Source: Cryptomeria japonica (taxonomy: Eukaryota; Streptophyta; Pinopsida; Cupressales; Cupressaceae). Taken from it: a stretch of DNA of 64,000 nt. The notes below the pieces were generated by a model. That model saw only the letters and a list, made by a program, of their open reading frames with translations, had not been told where the DNA came from and did no database searches. Position numbers and translations under genes: made by a program. Positions within the stretch are counted from its first letter, which is position 1, and each line of letters opens with the position of its first letter. The DNA lies in assembly GCF_030272615.1 (NCBI RefSeq), contig NC_081405.1, positions 312,460,235-312,524,234 on the forward strand, written 5' to 3'. Positions 1-11,967 of the stretch are shown here, piece after piece.

Positions 1-90
1 AAGAATGCGAGAAGCTAGAACAAGAAGTGAAGAACTGAAGACAGAGAATAAGGCTCTTCACATTTCCTCTCTCAGCTTCTACTGAAGAAA

Positions 91-573
91 ATGGACAAGA
101 CCGGACTTGGATTTTATCCTAGTGAGTGTTCGGATCCGAATGACAAAGAAAAAGGCAAAGAGGCTAAAGCTGAAGTTGAGAAGAAATCAAAAGATGCATG
201 AAATTCCCAAAATCGGAATACTAATGTAAGAAGGCCATCGGTTTGTCAACCTAATATGAAAAGGTACCCATCTTTTAATGGTTATTGTTTTCAGTGCAAT
301 AAATTTGGGCATAAGGTTGCAAACTGTAGAAGCATTCAATGTTATAGTTGCAAAAGGTTTGGTCATAAAGAAAATCATTGTATAAACCATGTTGTGAGTC
401 AAAATCATAATCCGGTTAGAGAAAGTAAGATAAATTACAACTTTCATGGATATTGTTATAATTGCAATGGCTATGGTCATAAAGGTAATCGATGCAGATA
501 TAGATCTCATCCGGTAAATTCTGCAAGGAAGGTTATCACTTGTTTCAAGTGCAAACAGTTTGGACATTATGCT
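91..573 (+). pseudogene. gag-like zinc-knuckle protein, left half of a split frame
   Basis: One frame runs from the ATG at 91 to 573, with an in-frame TGA at 199-201. It carries three complete CCHC zinc knuckles (CX2CX4HX4C; for example CFQCNKFGHKVANC and CYSCKRFGHKENHC) and the first part of a fourth (C-X2-C-X4-H) that is cut at 573. Arrays of such knuckles bind RNA or single-stranded DNA and are typical of retroelement gag proteins. The cut is the left edge of an LTR element; the missing last Cys of the knuckle is found in frame at 26615-26617, beyond the other LTR. The upstream part (91-255) is Lys/Glu-rich linker. I cannot say which element family it belongs to; a copia-type or other plant gag is likely. 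It is interrupted twice, so it is not functional. Confidence 0.75.
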
Positions 574-1050
574 TGTACACACCTAAAAATGGTCTGAAGA
601 TAGTTAATTAAATACACAGCTATTTGATTAATCCCCCTTCTCAATTAATTGAATTCACAAGTAATTTGATTAATTTCTCTATTCATCTACTAGTAAATAA
701 ATCTACATGATTTATTTACATAGTTCATTTCATATCCCCCTTTGATTAATTAATTCCCCTCATTTTAATCAATTCTTCTAATTCCTAATTAAGATTAACA
801 AACTCAAGTTTGTTGAGATTAATTATCATTTTCCAAATTATTTGAATTTCTAAATTCAAATGAGCACATGGCTCCTAACTTTTAACCACCTAACCTAACC
901 AACACCTAACCTAACCCATTCCACCTAACCCTATCCTATCTTTCACATCCTAACCTCCTATGGTGTGGATATTCCCCCCTTGAGACACATGGAACTTTTG
1001 CCACATGTCTCCTCCCTTGGACACTTGCCCTCTCATGAGCAAGGCTCCTT

Positions 1051-1081
1051 GACACTTGTCACCACAGAGATGACAAGTGTC
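1051..1081. promoter_or_regulatory. perfect 11-bp inverted repeat in U3 of the 5' LTR
   Basis: GACACTTGTCA at 1051-1061 is the exact reverse complement of 1071-1081, with a 9-bp spacer. It lies about 105 bp upstream of the TATA box and is intact in the other LTR (26065-26095). A dyad at this position could be a transcription-factor site; that is inference. Confidence 0.55.
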
Positions 1082-1186
1082 CCTTCCTCCAACCTTTTCT
1101 CCAACTTCCTCAATCTTGTCCCTTGATATCTTTAGATTAGATCTGGACCGTCGATTCCTGCCACCTCAACTTTGGCCTTGGAATTC

Positions 1187-1196
1187 CTATAAATAT
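1187..1196 (+). promoter_or_regulatory. TATA box of the 5' LTR promoter
   Basis: CTATAAATAT matches the plant TATA consensus and is conserved at 26201-26210 in the 3' LTR. It should set the U3/R boundary about 30 bp downstream. Confidence 0.6.
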
Positions 1197-1593
1197 CCCC
1201 CATTTTGGAGCAATAAGGATCCCTTGCATTCATATTTTTAGCATCATTACAATAGGTAATTTGCATTTCAATTATCTAGTAATTAGACTTTTGGATTAAT
1301 CATAGCATGTTAATCTTGTTTCTTAGATCATGCATTTCATATCATTTGCATAATCAATCATGATCAAGTAGCTACTCAACTCTTGAGTTGCCACTTTGGA
1401 GGGCATTGCTCCATTGAGAGAGAATCAATCCAACACCTTCAAGGTCCTCAAGAATAGTGGAAAATGGGACATTTCAAGGAAGGCTTATGGTTTGCATATT
1501 TAGTTTAGTTTTCAATTAAGCTTTCCATTATGTTTTATTGTCTCATTATATGTGTATGCCTTTCTATTTACCACATTTTTAGCATCAAATTAA

Positions 1594-1613
1594 TTGGTGC
1601 CCACTGTGGGGCC
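1594..1613 (+). other. primer-binding site of the Tat-like element
   Basis: TTGGTGCCCACTGTGGGGCC begins a few bases after the 5' LTR. TGGTGCCCAC-type sequences directly after an LTR are complementary to a tRNA 3' end and prime minus-strand synthesis. I did not assign the tRNA. Confidence 0.65.
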
Positions 1614-1789
1614 TAGGCCCTTTGATCTTTAACAAGTTTTCTTGCAGGAAATCTCATTAACAGGTGATTAGCTCTTTCGACGCACAAATTAGCTCTCTTG
1701 GGTTCTAGATTCATGTTCTTGGCCTTGTTTGTAGCGTTCTGGCACCTCAAATGGCATTTTTGGGAGATTTCTCAACTTTGTTTCTATGT

Positions 1790-2000
1790 TTTTATGTACT
1801 TTAGCGCTTTCAGTCTGTACTTTAGCATTTTTGGTTTTGTCTTGCAATGCTTTTGGTTTGTTTTGCAACACTTCTGGTCAATTTTGTAGTGCTTCTGGTC
1901 AATTCTGTAGCATTTTTGGTGTTTAGAATAGTGTTTTGGGTCAATTTGGCAGTGTTCTTGGCACATATGATGGCATTCTTGGTCAATTTGATGACGTTTT
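1790..2000. repeat. degenerate 21-bp minisatellite, first block
   Basis: Repeated units close to TTCTGGTCAATTTTGTAGTGC, about ten diverged copies. The same unit type returns at 3957-4150, about 2 kb further on. Confidence 0.6.
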
Positions 2001-3109
2001 CAATTTTTCATTGATTTTTCTAATGTTGTATTTTGCATTTCTCATTTTTGCTTCTGGACTGTCATTTTCCCAAACCTAAGTTGCAGTTTGTTGGTTTTGA
2101 AGGTACTTATTTTGATATGAAAGACCAGAGTCATAAATCATTTCATCATCAAAGAATTCAATATAAACTACTAACTTTGTTTGTAGTCGTGAGATTTTGC
2201 ACTTATTTTTTATAAATTAGGCACATAGAGTAATTACAATGGAAATGAACAAACATGTCTTATGTGTTTTTGATGATAGGTGAGTATGCTCTCACCTTTC
2301 TTAGGTGATCAAAAAGCTAGACTCATCTTTTCTTTTCAATAGTGCATATCTTTAGCGGGCCTGCCCTCCCAAGGAGCCTATAAGGCCAAAGCCACTAAGG
2401 TCAGTGAGAGGGGAACGACCCAAGTGGGAACGGCTAACGCCAAGTACTCCAACCCACTATTAAATAAACATGATTTGATGAAAATCAATTCAACGATAGA
2501 GCTCGGGAATAGCTCTCCTCCATACCTTCGGGTATATCAAACCTTGGTTTTCAAGGTTGGGAGACCTCTTAATTGAGTTTATACCCTGACGTGCTGAACG
2601 GATCCCTTACTAGTTCCAATTAAAATTAGAAGCTACCTGGTTTACCTCTTAACATTATTAAATTCTTAGTGCATGGAGGGGGAAGAATCTCTTCTTAAGA
2701 TACTCACCATATGTCCCTCTTGAGCGTATGTGCAAACTCCCCTTTTGAGACCTTATTGCTAGGCTCACAATGGGACTCCACTAGCTCTCGCAAAGGTAAA
2801 AACACAGGTGCCCTTTAGGGGGTGACAAGGTTGTGTGAGCTGACAGGGTACCAAGTGTGGGCTAAGAACTAATAATGAAGCCAATCTCCTTAGGATAGAC
2901 TGAATGATGTGTTTTCAATTGTTCAAAACCCGTGAAAACTTGTTCTTTCTTTAAAGCTTCTTGAACATACACTTTATGTGTCCTTTGGGATAAAAATACA
3001 ATCTGATTTTTGTGTTTGTAAGTCAAGTCAAGATATCATCCATTGAAATACAACAAAAATTGCAAACTCAAATTGCAAATTGTCAAATTTAGAAGTTTCA
3101 TAGTAGATT

Positions 3110-3430
3110 AGCTCTTTCAATCCAAATAGTCACACTTACGGTCCAAATAGTCCTACTTACAATCCAAATAGTTGCACTTTCAATTCAAACAGTCGCACTT
3201 ACTATCAAAATGGTCACACATTCAGTTCAAATAGTCACACTTGCAGTCCAACCAGTCGCACTTTCCGTCCAAATAGTAGCTCTGTTGGTCCAAATAGTTG
3301 CACTTTCAATCCAAACCATAGCTCTTTCAGCCCAAACAGTCACACTTTCAGTCTAAACAATAGCTCTTTCAGTTCAAACAATCGCACTTTTGGTCCAAAC
3401 ATTAGCTCTCTTGGTATGAAAGTTAACTTT
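3110..3430. repeat. degenerate tandem repeat built on AGTCCAAATAGT
   Basis: About a dozen diverged units of roughly 24 bp combining CAGTCCAAATAGT with either CACACTT or AGCTCTTT. It lies in the leader of the Tat-like element and has no coding capacity. Confidence 0.6.
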
Positions 3431-3539
3431 CTCATATTTCAACATTAACTCTCCAAGGTTGAACTTGCTAGGTATAAGCATCAATTTTCTCAGTCTACAC
3501 ATCAACTCTTGGAGTCAAAACAACCATTGTCTAAGTTCC

Positions 3540-3800
3540 AACATCTCAATTTGAAACAACAAATTTCCTGGTCTAAACAATAGAGTTTCTAGTCCAAACA
3601 TCAGCTCTTTGGGTCTAAATAGTAGAGTTCCTAGTCCAAATAGTAGAGTTTCTAGATCAAATAGCAAAACTCTTGGTCTAAACAATAGAGTTCCTGGTAT
3701 AAACAACAAAGTTCTTAGTCTAAACAGCAGTTCTCTTGGTCTAAATGTCAACTCCCTTGGTCTAATCAACAACTCTTTTGAGTTGAATGTCAAATTGCTC
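3540..3800. repeat. 24-bp minisatellite (TAGAGTTTCTAGTCCAAA type)
   Basis: Units of 24 bp with alternating AGAGTTCCTAGTCCAAATAG and AGCTCTTTGGGTCTAAA forms. Because the period is a multiple of three, both strands give artificial repeat-peptide frames; I do not call these genes. Confidence 0.65.
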
Positions 3801-3956
3801 ATGTTGCAACATTAGATCTCCTAGTTTGTACTTGTTGGGTCTAAATATCAGTTCTGAGTCTGAAAATCACAAAGTTGGGTGAAAATTACAATCTCCTAAG
3901 TTCAAACACTCAATTTGCTGAGTTTGCACATCATTATTTTGAACTTTAAAGTCACT

Positions 3957-4150
3957 GCAATACAGAATAGCATTTCTGGTATGTTTCTCAGCATTTCTAG
4001 TCACTATAGCAGCGTTTATGGTCAGTTTGTCAGCATTTTTGGTCAATTTGTCAGTGTTTCTAGTCAGTATAGCAGCATTTCTGGTTAGCTTGTCAGTGTT
4101 TTTGGTCAATATAGCAGCGTTCTTGGTCATTTTGTTAGTGTTTCTAGTAA
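3957..4150. repeat. 21-bp minisatellite, second block
   Basis: About nine copies close to AGCATTTCTGGTCAGTTTGTC. It matches the unit of 1790-2000, which suggests one ancestral array separated by later sequence, or repeated seeding. Confidence 0.65.
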
Positions 4151-4827
4151 ACTACACCAAAATCAGAAAATAAAAACAACCCATTTCTCAGACAGTCAAA
4201 CATAAAGACTAGGTCATCTTCTTGGGTCATTCAATCAGGTTATCTTTTGTCAAAACAGATTTAAGACTAGACATGCTAAAGGTTCTCAAGTATTCACCTC
4301 AAACAAGTTTAAATATCTAACACCTTAAAGTGCAACATCACATTTTCTTTGATAAATTGATTGTTCAAACATAGTTTCTCATCAGGATCTATCATCCTTT
4401 ATCACGAAACTACAATGCTTGATCAGAATAACCTCATTCTTTATCATAGGATATATCATTCCTATTGAACTTGGTCATATCAAAAATCACAAAATTCGCA
4501 CTCCAAAACTAAGATCGAAAAACTTGCAAACAAGCAAATACTTGAAAAGATCATTTTGTGTCTATCCATCTATACTATTTACCTCAATAATTGATCACTT
4601 ATTGCGACACATTATAGAAGATTTAAACCTCACAAAACATTCAGAACACGTGTATGCTCATTTTAACCAGGGCTCAAAGATGAAAGATTGTAGAAACAAA
4701 AATAGAAACATTTGAAATAACTGAAGATTATAGGAACATGGAACACAAAAATGAAATACAAGAAGAAGGGGAAATAACAGAACAACATCTCAGATAAATC
4801 AAACAAGATCCTAAATTTGATAAATTT

Positions 4828-6246
4828 ATGGAGAAAATATTGGAGGGAGACAAAGAAAAATACTTCCTAATGTTAGCTAAATCTGGTACTACACTCTCCC
4901 AAGATTTTGATGTGAGCAAATTAGGACAAAAGGGAAGTGATTCTTTTCATGATAATGAACGAAATAAGGATATTTTTGGTCAGAAAAAGGATGAGACATC
5001 AATTCCTGATAACACAAGAACTGATGAGAAAACTTCCATTCCCAAAAAGGATGATGTAGAAATTCTAAATCATGTCAAATCTAATGAGGACACAAGAAGG
5101 AGTCGAGATGATACAGGAAGCGATCAAGATCATACTAAACACACACGCATGGCTATACAAGAACAAATCATGTTGATAATCCTATCACAGCTCTTACACA
5201 ACAAATACAAATACTACAAACACAAATTCAAGATATGCAGAGAGAAAATGTTAGAAGATACTCACTTCAAGAAAATTGACCTTACCCATTCAACAAAAAT
5301 CTAAACATGATACCATTTCCTATAGGTTGTGAAACTCCTAGATATGAAAAAAATATGATGGGCGCACTGATCCCCAAGATCATATACGAGAATTTTGCAC
5401 AATAATTATGGAGTTTGCACATGAGGATACTTACTTGATGAGATTATTTCCAAAATGCTTAAGTGGACTAGCTATGGAATGGTTCTCCAAACTTCCACCT
5501 GCAATTAGATCAATCACAAAATTGCTGGATAAGTTTGTTTCACAATACTCTTATAACGTTCAACATGAAGTCATAATGCTCAACCTATGTAATACTAAAC
5601 AAAAGAGTGGAGAACCTTTTATGACCTTTCTATAAAGATGGAAACGGTTAGCTTCATGATATCCTTGTATAGTGCCAAAATACGAGAAAATGGATATACT
5701 CATCGACAACCTAAACTATCAAATGAGTTATAATCTGAAAATGCAATGTCATCAAAATTTTGAAAAAATGATTGATAATAGAATTAGAATGGAAGATGCT
5801 ATGGTAAAGAAAGGTGAGTTGAAGATATACAAAGGAGTTCATCCTCCTAATAACAATAACAATGATAAGCCAAAATTTTGGAATAGAAATCAAAATGTTG
5901 TCAACGATGGGATAGTGGATAACAACAATGTAAAAACCAAAGCAACCGGTTTTTAATTTATCCAATCACTCAACAGCGGCTCAACAAAACAACAATCATC
6001 AAAAATCAACTGTCAACAATTTCTTTCAATGGAAATTTACAAACATTGGTGAGCCACTTGGGTCAGCATTAAAAACACTTCTCGCAAACAAGTTAATTAC
6101 CTTGCCAGAAGAAAGAAACTTTGAACCCAAGGTAAAACCTGCTTGGTGGAATGATAAGCATTATTGTGATTTCCATCAAAACAAAGGACACCAAATAGAT
6201 GCTTGTCAATGAATAAAACATGTCATCCAATATTTTATTGATAATG
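4828..6246 (+). pseudogene. gag of the Tat-like element, broken
   Basis: 4828-5304 gives an Asp/Lys/Glu-rich N-terminal region. After a gap with stops and frame changes, 5408-5635 carries the core of a Retrotrans_gag-type domain (around FPKCLSGLAMEWFSKLPP), continued at 5672-5956. Near 6170-6245 the typical Tat gag end is seen: a His/Cys motif CDFHQNKGHQIDAC, then a premature TGA and an alpha-helical stretch ending DNGVINV. The product would be the capsid/nucleocapsid precursor. At least four stops or shifts break it (5302, 5633, 5954, 6210). Domain identity is fairly clear; the true N-terminus is not. Confidence 0.7.
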
Positions 6247-6248
6247 GA

Positions 6249-7100
6249 GTGATAAATGTGGATGGCCATACAACAAACGAGTCTCACATAGCTTTCAAAA
6301 CTCCACTTCCTAACTATGAGAAAGGTGAATCATCAATAGAGCATAACGGTAAAGGTAAAGCAAAGGTGAACTATGCTCATGCATATGACAATGTGGTAAA
6401 TTTGATCATGGTTAAAGAGAAACAACATCAAGAACCCACTCATTCTATCACACGAAGCAAAGACACAGTTGTTTTGTCGGGTCCTACAACTAACATGTCA
6501 TCCACTACAAAACAATACAGTCTAGTGGATCAACTACAGAAGACCCCCGCACAAATATCCATCTTAGAACTTTTAAAGCTTTCACCTGCATACAAAGAAA
6601 TTCTAGAAAAAGCATTAGTCGATACAACAGTGTCCAAAGATCTTGATATAGATCAATTCCAAACCATGGTAGGACACCTCACAACCCCTCACTTCTTATC
6701 ATTTACCGAAGAAGACGACATGTCCTTGCAACATCCCCATAACACTCCCTTGCATATTGAAGTCCTCATTCACAAGATGCACATTAAACGTGTCCTAATA
6801 GATAGTGGAGCTAGCTTAAACATTTTCTCATTGAGTTTTGTCCGTGCTCTAGGTTATTTAGAAGATGCAGTTGATCCCCAGAAAAAGATCACCATTAAAG
6901 CATATGATGAAGAAGAGCGTTCCTCTAAAGGAATTATGATATTACCCATTAGAGTGGGACCTTTGCAGAAAGACATAGCATGCCAAGTTCTAGAATTGGA
7001 CTTATCATACAACATACTCTTGGGAAGACCCTGGATACATGACATACAAGTTATTCCATCAACATATCATCAGTGCCTAAAATTTCCCTACAATGGATAG
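6249..7100 (+). pseudogene. retroviral-type aspartic protease region of the Tat-like element
   Basis: A 283-codon open frame. Residues about 170-280 form a retropepsin-like domain: active-site motif LIDSGASLNIFS with D at about residue 185 (codon at 6801), and later ILLGRPWIHD, the usual substrate-binding end. The protease would cut the gag-pol polyprotein. Residues 1-150 are a Lys/Thr-rich linker. The frame is open, but the rest of the polyprotein is not. Confidence 0.8.
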
Positions 7101-7502
7101 GAAATCACGATCTCAGTAGATTCAAATCCATTTTAGTATTGTAGTAATCTCAAACCAGCTCAAGAAGTCATTGTTCCTCATAATAGGGAGGCATCATATT
7201 CAAACACACAAACCAAAGAAAAATCATTTGCCTCAATTTTGTCAAGTATGGAAAAACAAATGCAGCTAAGAGATCAAGGGAACGAAGAATATTCACTATC
7301 CCAATTACCACTTTCTCCTAAATCCTATGGAAAACCATCAAACTCTAAACAACAACCAATTGTGAAACATCTTCCAATATTTGATGGACCATTTGTTAGT
7401 GTTGGGACCTTATTAGAGGAAACATAAGACAAAGATGTGCTACAGTGGCTATACAAGGATGAATAAGTTGAACAAAAGATCAACAATGTCAGAATACCCA
7501 CT

Positions 7503-7616
7503 GAAAAGTATGGAAAAGGATTTAACATTCTTCAAAAAATGGGATACAATGGAATAGGTCCTATAGGAAAAAGAAAAGAAGGTATCTTAGAACCTAGCCA
7601 ACCTCGTACTCAGTAG
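7503..7616 (+). pseudogene. G-patch domain between protease and RT
   Basis: The frame reads YGKGFNILQKMGYNGIGPIG and then KRKEGILEP before a TAG at 7614-7616. The spacing of Gly, the MGY core, and the following Gly and Pro match the G-patch consensus, a nucleic-acid-binding motif. G-patches downstream of a retroviral protease are known in some retroviruses and plant gypsy elements. Flanking stops (7428, 7464, 7614) show decay. Confidence 0.6.
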
Positions 7617-7679
7617 GCTACAGACAAAGCAGGCTTAGGGTATGGACAATTTACTCTACCAGAAGACACATCGTCTGAC

Positions 7680-8318
7680 TAACAACAAAAAGAATATGAA
7701 AATAGACAAGAACAACTTGCAATTGAAAGGGAAGAAGCATCTGCCAAGCAACAAGCACAAGCAAACATGAAATGGCAAAAGAAGGAAGCCTCAAATCAAC
7801 AGGAAAAATAAACAAATGGTACCTCCCAAGTAGCCTTAAATCTTAATAAAAACAAGCACGAACATAGTACTAATCAAGGAGATCTCATAGCAAGGTTGAT
7901 AGAACTCAATCTTAGTCTAGAAGAAGTTGAATATGAAAGAAGAAAAGATATAGCAAGAAAAAAAGAAGAAACAAATCAAACGCTATATGAACAAATCTAT
8001 AGATTGCAAGCTGCCAGTGTGATAGATTCTAATGAATGGGAATGGGATTCCTATCATTCTGAAGAATCAGCTGAAAAAAATTGCTTTTAAGAAGATGTAG
8101 GAGTTGATGTAGTTCACATGTATGCAGGGCAAACGTTAGGAACTAGCTCATTTGAATTAGAATCACATTCAGCTGACTTGGACTTAATTGAGGACGATCA
8201 AGAGCTCCTTGTGCGAGGTCATTTTGATGAGAGTACCATTCTAGACATTGACATACATATCAAAAACTTTGACATATCTATCATGACCCTTGATACCCTC
8301 GAAACATCTCAACCTTAG
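7680..8318 (+). pseudogene. coiled-coil linker of the Tat-like polyprotein, broken
   Basis: Glu/Lys/Gln-rich frames (for example 7896-8090, with LNLSLEEVEYERRKDIARK) have heptad-like spacing and then an acidic stretch (8118-8318). They lie between the G-patch and the RT. I see no enzymatic motif. The role is unknown; a structural or oligomerisation linker is plausible. Confidence 0.45.
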
Positions 8319-8784
8319 GACCCCTTACCTCTAATCCACCTCAAACTTATTGATTAGGAAAATGAAAGACATACTGCCATTGATACCTTTCCAAATGACC
8401 ATGCCATATCCGTATATCTTAATGCAATTGAACCCGCAACAACTTTCATCAGGAATTTCAACAATGCATCTTCCAGTCAAGTGGGTGTCAAATCTCCCAG
8501 TTGCAAAAATGAAAATAAAGAAAACAATATCAGGTCTAATGCTGAAAACCATTTCTTGACAACATTAGATCAGGAAAAAGTAAAAAGAAAAGGATGCATC
8601 TAATAGTGAAAACCTCCTCGAGGCACCGGAAGATGGGAGATTTGACACTTTACCTGAGTCCTATCAAGAAAGGTCATCAATTTTGATCGAACCAACAAAG
8701 GCAGTTAACATTGGGACAATAGAGCAACCAAAGATCCTACATCCAACAACTTCTCTGTCAGAACAAGAAATGCAACAATATATG

Positions 8785-10656
8785 GAATTCTTCAAACGAT
8801 GACAAATCAATTTCACCTAGTCATATGCAGGCATGCCAGGATTGGATCCAGAGCTTATTATGCATCACTTAAATGTATGTCCAGGAGCCAAACCAGTGAG
8901 ACAAAAATTAAGGAAAACGCATCCACATATCGCTCTCGTGGTCAAAGAAGAGCTAAAGAAATTATTGGATGTAGGATTCATCAGACCTGTAGCATATCCT
9001 CAATGGGTATCAAACATCGCTCATGTTTCCAAACCAGACAAAAGTATCAAAGTATGCATAGAGTTCAGAGATATTAATAATGCATGTCCAAAGGATGACT
9101 TTCCTTTTCCTAACATTGACATCATTGTAGATTTAACGGTTGGACACTCCATGTTTTCTCTAATGGATGGTTTCTCTGGAAACAATTAGATTAAAATAGC
9201 ACCTAAAGATCAAGAAAAGACAACTTTCACATGTCCGTGCGGTACTTTCTGCTGGAACGTCATGCCTTTTTTACTAAAGAATGCAGGTGCCACATATCAA
9301 AGAGCTATAACAATGATATTCCATGACATGATGCATACATTCATGGAAGACTATGTGGATGACATCTTGGCCAAATCATACAATAGAGAAGAACATATAG
9401 AGATACCGGAAAAGATCTTTGACCGATTAGAACAGTACAAGCTACAGCTAAATCCTAAGAAATGTGCCTTTGGTGTCACTTCAGGCAAGCTATTGGGATA
9501 CATTGTTTTAGCTAGAGGTATCGAAGTAGATCCAGCTAAGGTCAAAGCAATCATGGCAATGGAATCTCCCAAGAATATCAGTCAACTCATATCACTCCAA
9601 GGAAGACTCCAGTCAATCAAAAGATTTTTTGCTCAACTAGCAGATAAATTTCAACCATTTACTCATCTATTGCACAAAAATGTTCATTTCAAATGGGACC
9701 ATCAATGTGAGGATGCTATCAACAAGATCAAGGCCTATCTCATGCAACCACCCATCCTAATGTTGTCAATTCTAGGAAAGTCATTGTTACTCTATATATC
9801 AACCACCGAAGTATCATTAGGAGTTCTACTCACACAACAAGATAATGAAGGAAAAGAATAGACCATCTACTACATCAACAGAACACTAGTGGGATACGAA
9901 CTCAACTATTCCCCAATAGAGAAAGCATGCTTGGCTATAGTTTTTGCTTCTCAAAAATTTAGACACTATCTACTATCTCACTCCATCAAGTTGATAGCTA
10001 AAATTGATCCATTGAAGTATTTTCTCAATAAGGCAACATTAACAAGACGATTAGCAAAATGGATCATGATCCTAAGTGAGTTTGATATTGAGTATGTAGA
10101 TAGAAAAGATATCAAGGGGCAAGTCATTGCAGACCAACTAGCTGAGACACTGCTTCAAGATGATCATCCTTTACACATTGAGTTTCCCGATGCTGATATC
10201 TTAACTGTCACCACAAAAACATGGAAATTATACTCTAATGGTTCATATACACAGCATGGATCAGGAGCAGGTATTCTATTCATCACACCACAAGGTCATA
10301 CAATTCTGAAAGCATACAAGTTAAGCTTTCCATGCACCAACAATACAATAGAATATGAAGCTTTGGTTACAGGTATCAAAATGGCTATAGAATGGAACAT
10401 TACACAACTCCAAGTCTTTGGAGACTATCAGCTCGTCATCAATCAAATTAATGATGATTACCAAACAAAGGATGACAAACTAATGCCTTAAAAAAAAGTG
10501 GTAGATGATTTCAAGAAGTATTTTGTAGAAATAACTTTTGAGCAAATTCCAAGGAATGACAATAAAGCAGCAGATGTCATGGCAACACTTGCTTCTCTAC
10601 TTCAGACACAAGAAAATCAAGAGCATTATGAATTCCTAGTGGAAGAGTTGTTTTAA
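8785..10656 (+). pseudogene. reverse transcriptase, RNase H and archaeal-type RNase H of the Tat-like element
   Basis: RT motifs in order: KPVRQKLRK, VKEELKKLLDVGFIRP, VCIEFRDINNACPKDDFP, SLMDGFSG, and the catalytic YVDD at about 9352-9363. The classical RNase H region follows (about 9760-10140, with YSPIEKACLAIVFA and RHYLLSHS). A second, archaeal-type RNase H is at about 10215-10640 (WKLYSNGSY, NNTIEYEALVTGI, VFGDYQLVINQI). This dual arrangement marks the Tat lineage. The first catalytic Asp of the second RNase H is Asn here (LYSNGS where related elements have FDG). Stops at 8802, 8818, 9187, 9859 and 10489 break the frame; those at 9187 and 9859 sit where relatives have Gln. Confidence 0.9.
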
Positions 10657-10699
10657 CTTGCTCATAATTGTCCTGATTGCCAAACTATCTATCACCTTA

Positions 10700-11964
10700 T
10701 TAGGCATGATTCCTCCCGTTATGGCCAAACTTATACATACCTAAAAGCTAACACCCTCCCTCCTGATTTGTCAAAAAATCAAAAGAGAAACTTTATTTGC
10801 CAATCCTCCCATTATACTCTTGTCACAGATACCCTGTTTAAACGAGGTCTAGACGGTACTCTTTTAAGATGTCTTGAACAAGAGAAATCTAAGAAGGCCT
10901 TTAATGAAGTCCATAATGACATTTGTGGCACTCATTCAAGTGGTCTTACCCTTTCAAAAAAACTCATACGCTTGGGCTATTATTGGCCAACTATGGAACG
11001 AGATTCTTTTCAGATAGCTAAAACATGTAAACAATGTCAGATCCATGGGAATTTGATTCTTGTGACAACACAAGAACTTCATGCTTTGGAAACATCTTGG
11101 CCTTTCTGCCATTGGGGTCTTGATCTAGTAGGAAAGATAAATCCTTCTTCATCTAATGGTCACAAATTCATCCTTAGAATATTTCACAAAATGGATTGAG
11201 ACAATACCTCTCACAAATATCACAGGACAACAAATTGTTGCATTTATCTTGAACTACATCATCTGTCACTATGGAATACCCATGACCATTATCACTGATA
11301 ATGGGTGACCGTTCAAGAATTAGGATGTCCAAGAATTATGTGAGAAATTCAAGATCCAACATAGATTTTCCACACCCTACTATCCACAAGGAAATGGGCA
11401 AGCAGAAGCATCAAACAAAACTATTTTGAAAGTCCTCAAAAAGATAATGAATGAGGTTGGCAGAGATTGGCATATTCAATTGAATCTTGCTTTATGGGCC
11501 TACTGTACTAGTATCCACAAACCAATAGGTACCACACCTTTCTCTCTTGTTTATGGATCAGAAACAATATTGCCAATAGAAGTAGAGATACCCTCTCTAC
11601 GAGTATCATTAAAAGGTCTTACCCCAGATGAAGAACAACGAGTATCTAGATTGCAGGAGTTAGAATTAATCCATGAACGAAGACAAAATGCCTTTGATCA
11701 TTTAAAGGTATATAGCAAAGAATGTGTCAAAGTTATAATCATAAGGTCAAACCACAAACCTTTCAAATTGGGGAACTAGTAATAAAGGAAAATCCACGAA
11801 ACCAGTCAGATCGTGAAAAGAAAGGAAAGTTTGAACCAAACTAGTTAGGTTAGTTTGTGGTCACAACAATATTTGGGTCAGGAGCATATCAACTATCAAC
11901 ATAGGATGAGGATCAGCTCGAGGAACCCATCAATAACATGCATCTGAAGAAGTTTTATGTCTAA
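10700..11964 (+). pseudogene. integrase of the Tat-like element
   Basis: The HHCC zinc-binding region is at 10900-11040 (EVHNDICGTHSSG ... CKQCQ), followed by the start of the catalytic core (WPFCHWGLDLVG). After a frame change near 11175, the core continues with ITDNG at 11294-11308, which is followed by TGA, then STPYYPQGNGQAEA and the glutamate-containing helix. The C-terminal region follows (11426-11779) and ends with HLKKFYV and a TAA at 11962-11964. Integrase would insert the cDNA. Several stops and shifts make this copy inactive. No chromodomain is visible. Confidence 0.85.
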
Positions 11965-11967
11965 AAA

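Larger units (their letters stand above)
574..1589 (+). repeat. 5' LTR of the Tat-like element
   Basis: It begins TGTACACACCTAAAAATGG and matches 25574-26603 nearly base for base. The main length difference is a short duplication in the 3' copy around 25945-25975 that repeats TCCTAACCTCCT. The 3' end reads GCATCAAA where the other copy reads GCATCACA, so the original end was probably CA. It contains a TATA box and an upstream hairpin, described separately. Confidence 0.9.
1614..4827 (+). other. long untranslated leader of the Tat-like element
   Basis: About 3.2 kb between the primer-binding site and the first gag-like frame. It contains 21-bp and about 24-bp minisatellites and a more complex block at 2340-2900 without stable ORFs. 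A 98-codon frame at 4419-4715 resembles nothing I know and has no clear gag features. Very long leaders are common in Tat/Ogre-type elements. I see no host gene here. Confidence 0.6.

Noticed and set aside
2340-2900. Complex conserved-looking block, possible structured RNA
   Set aside because: I could not find consistent stems, and no known RNA family came to mind; left as leader sequence.
3110-4150. Regular short repeats resembling a CRISPR array
   Set aside because: Units are diverged and directly adjacent without unique spacers, in plant retroelement leader; this is a minisatellite.
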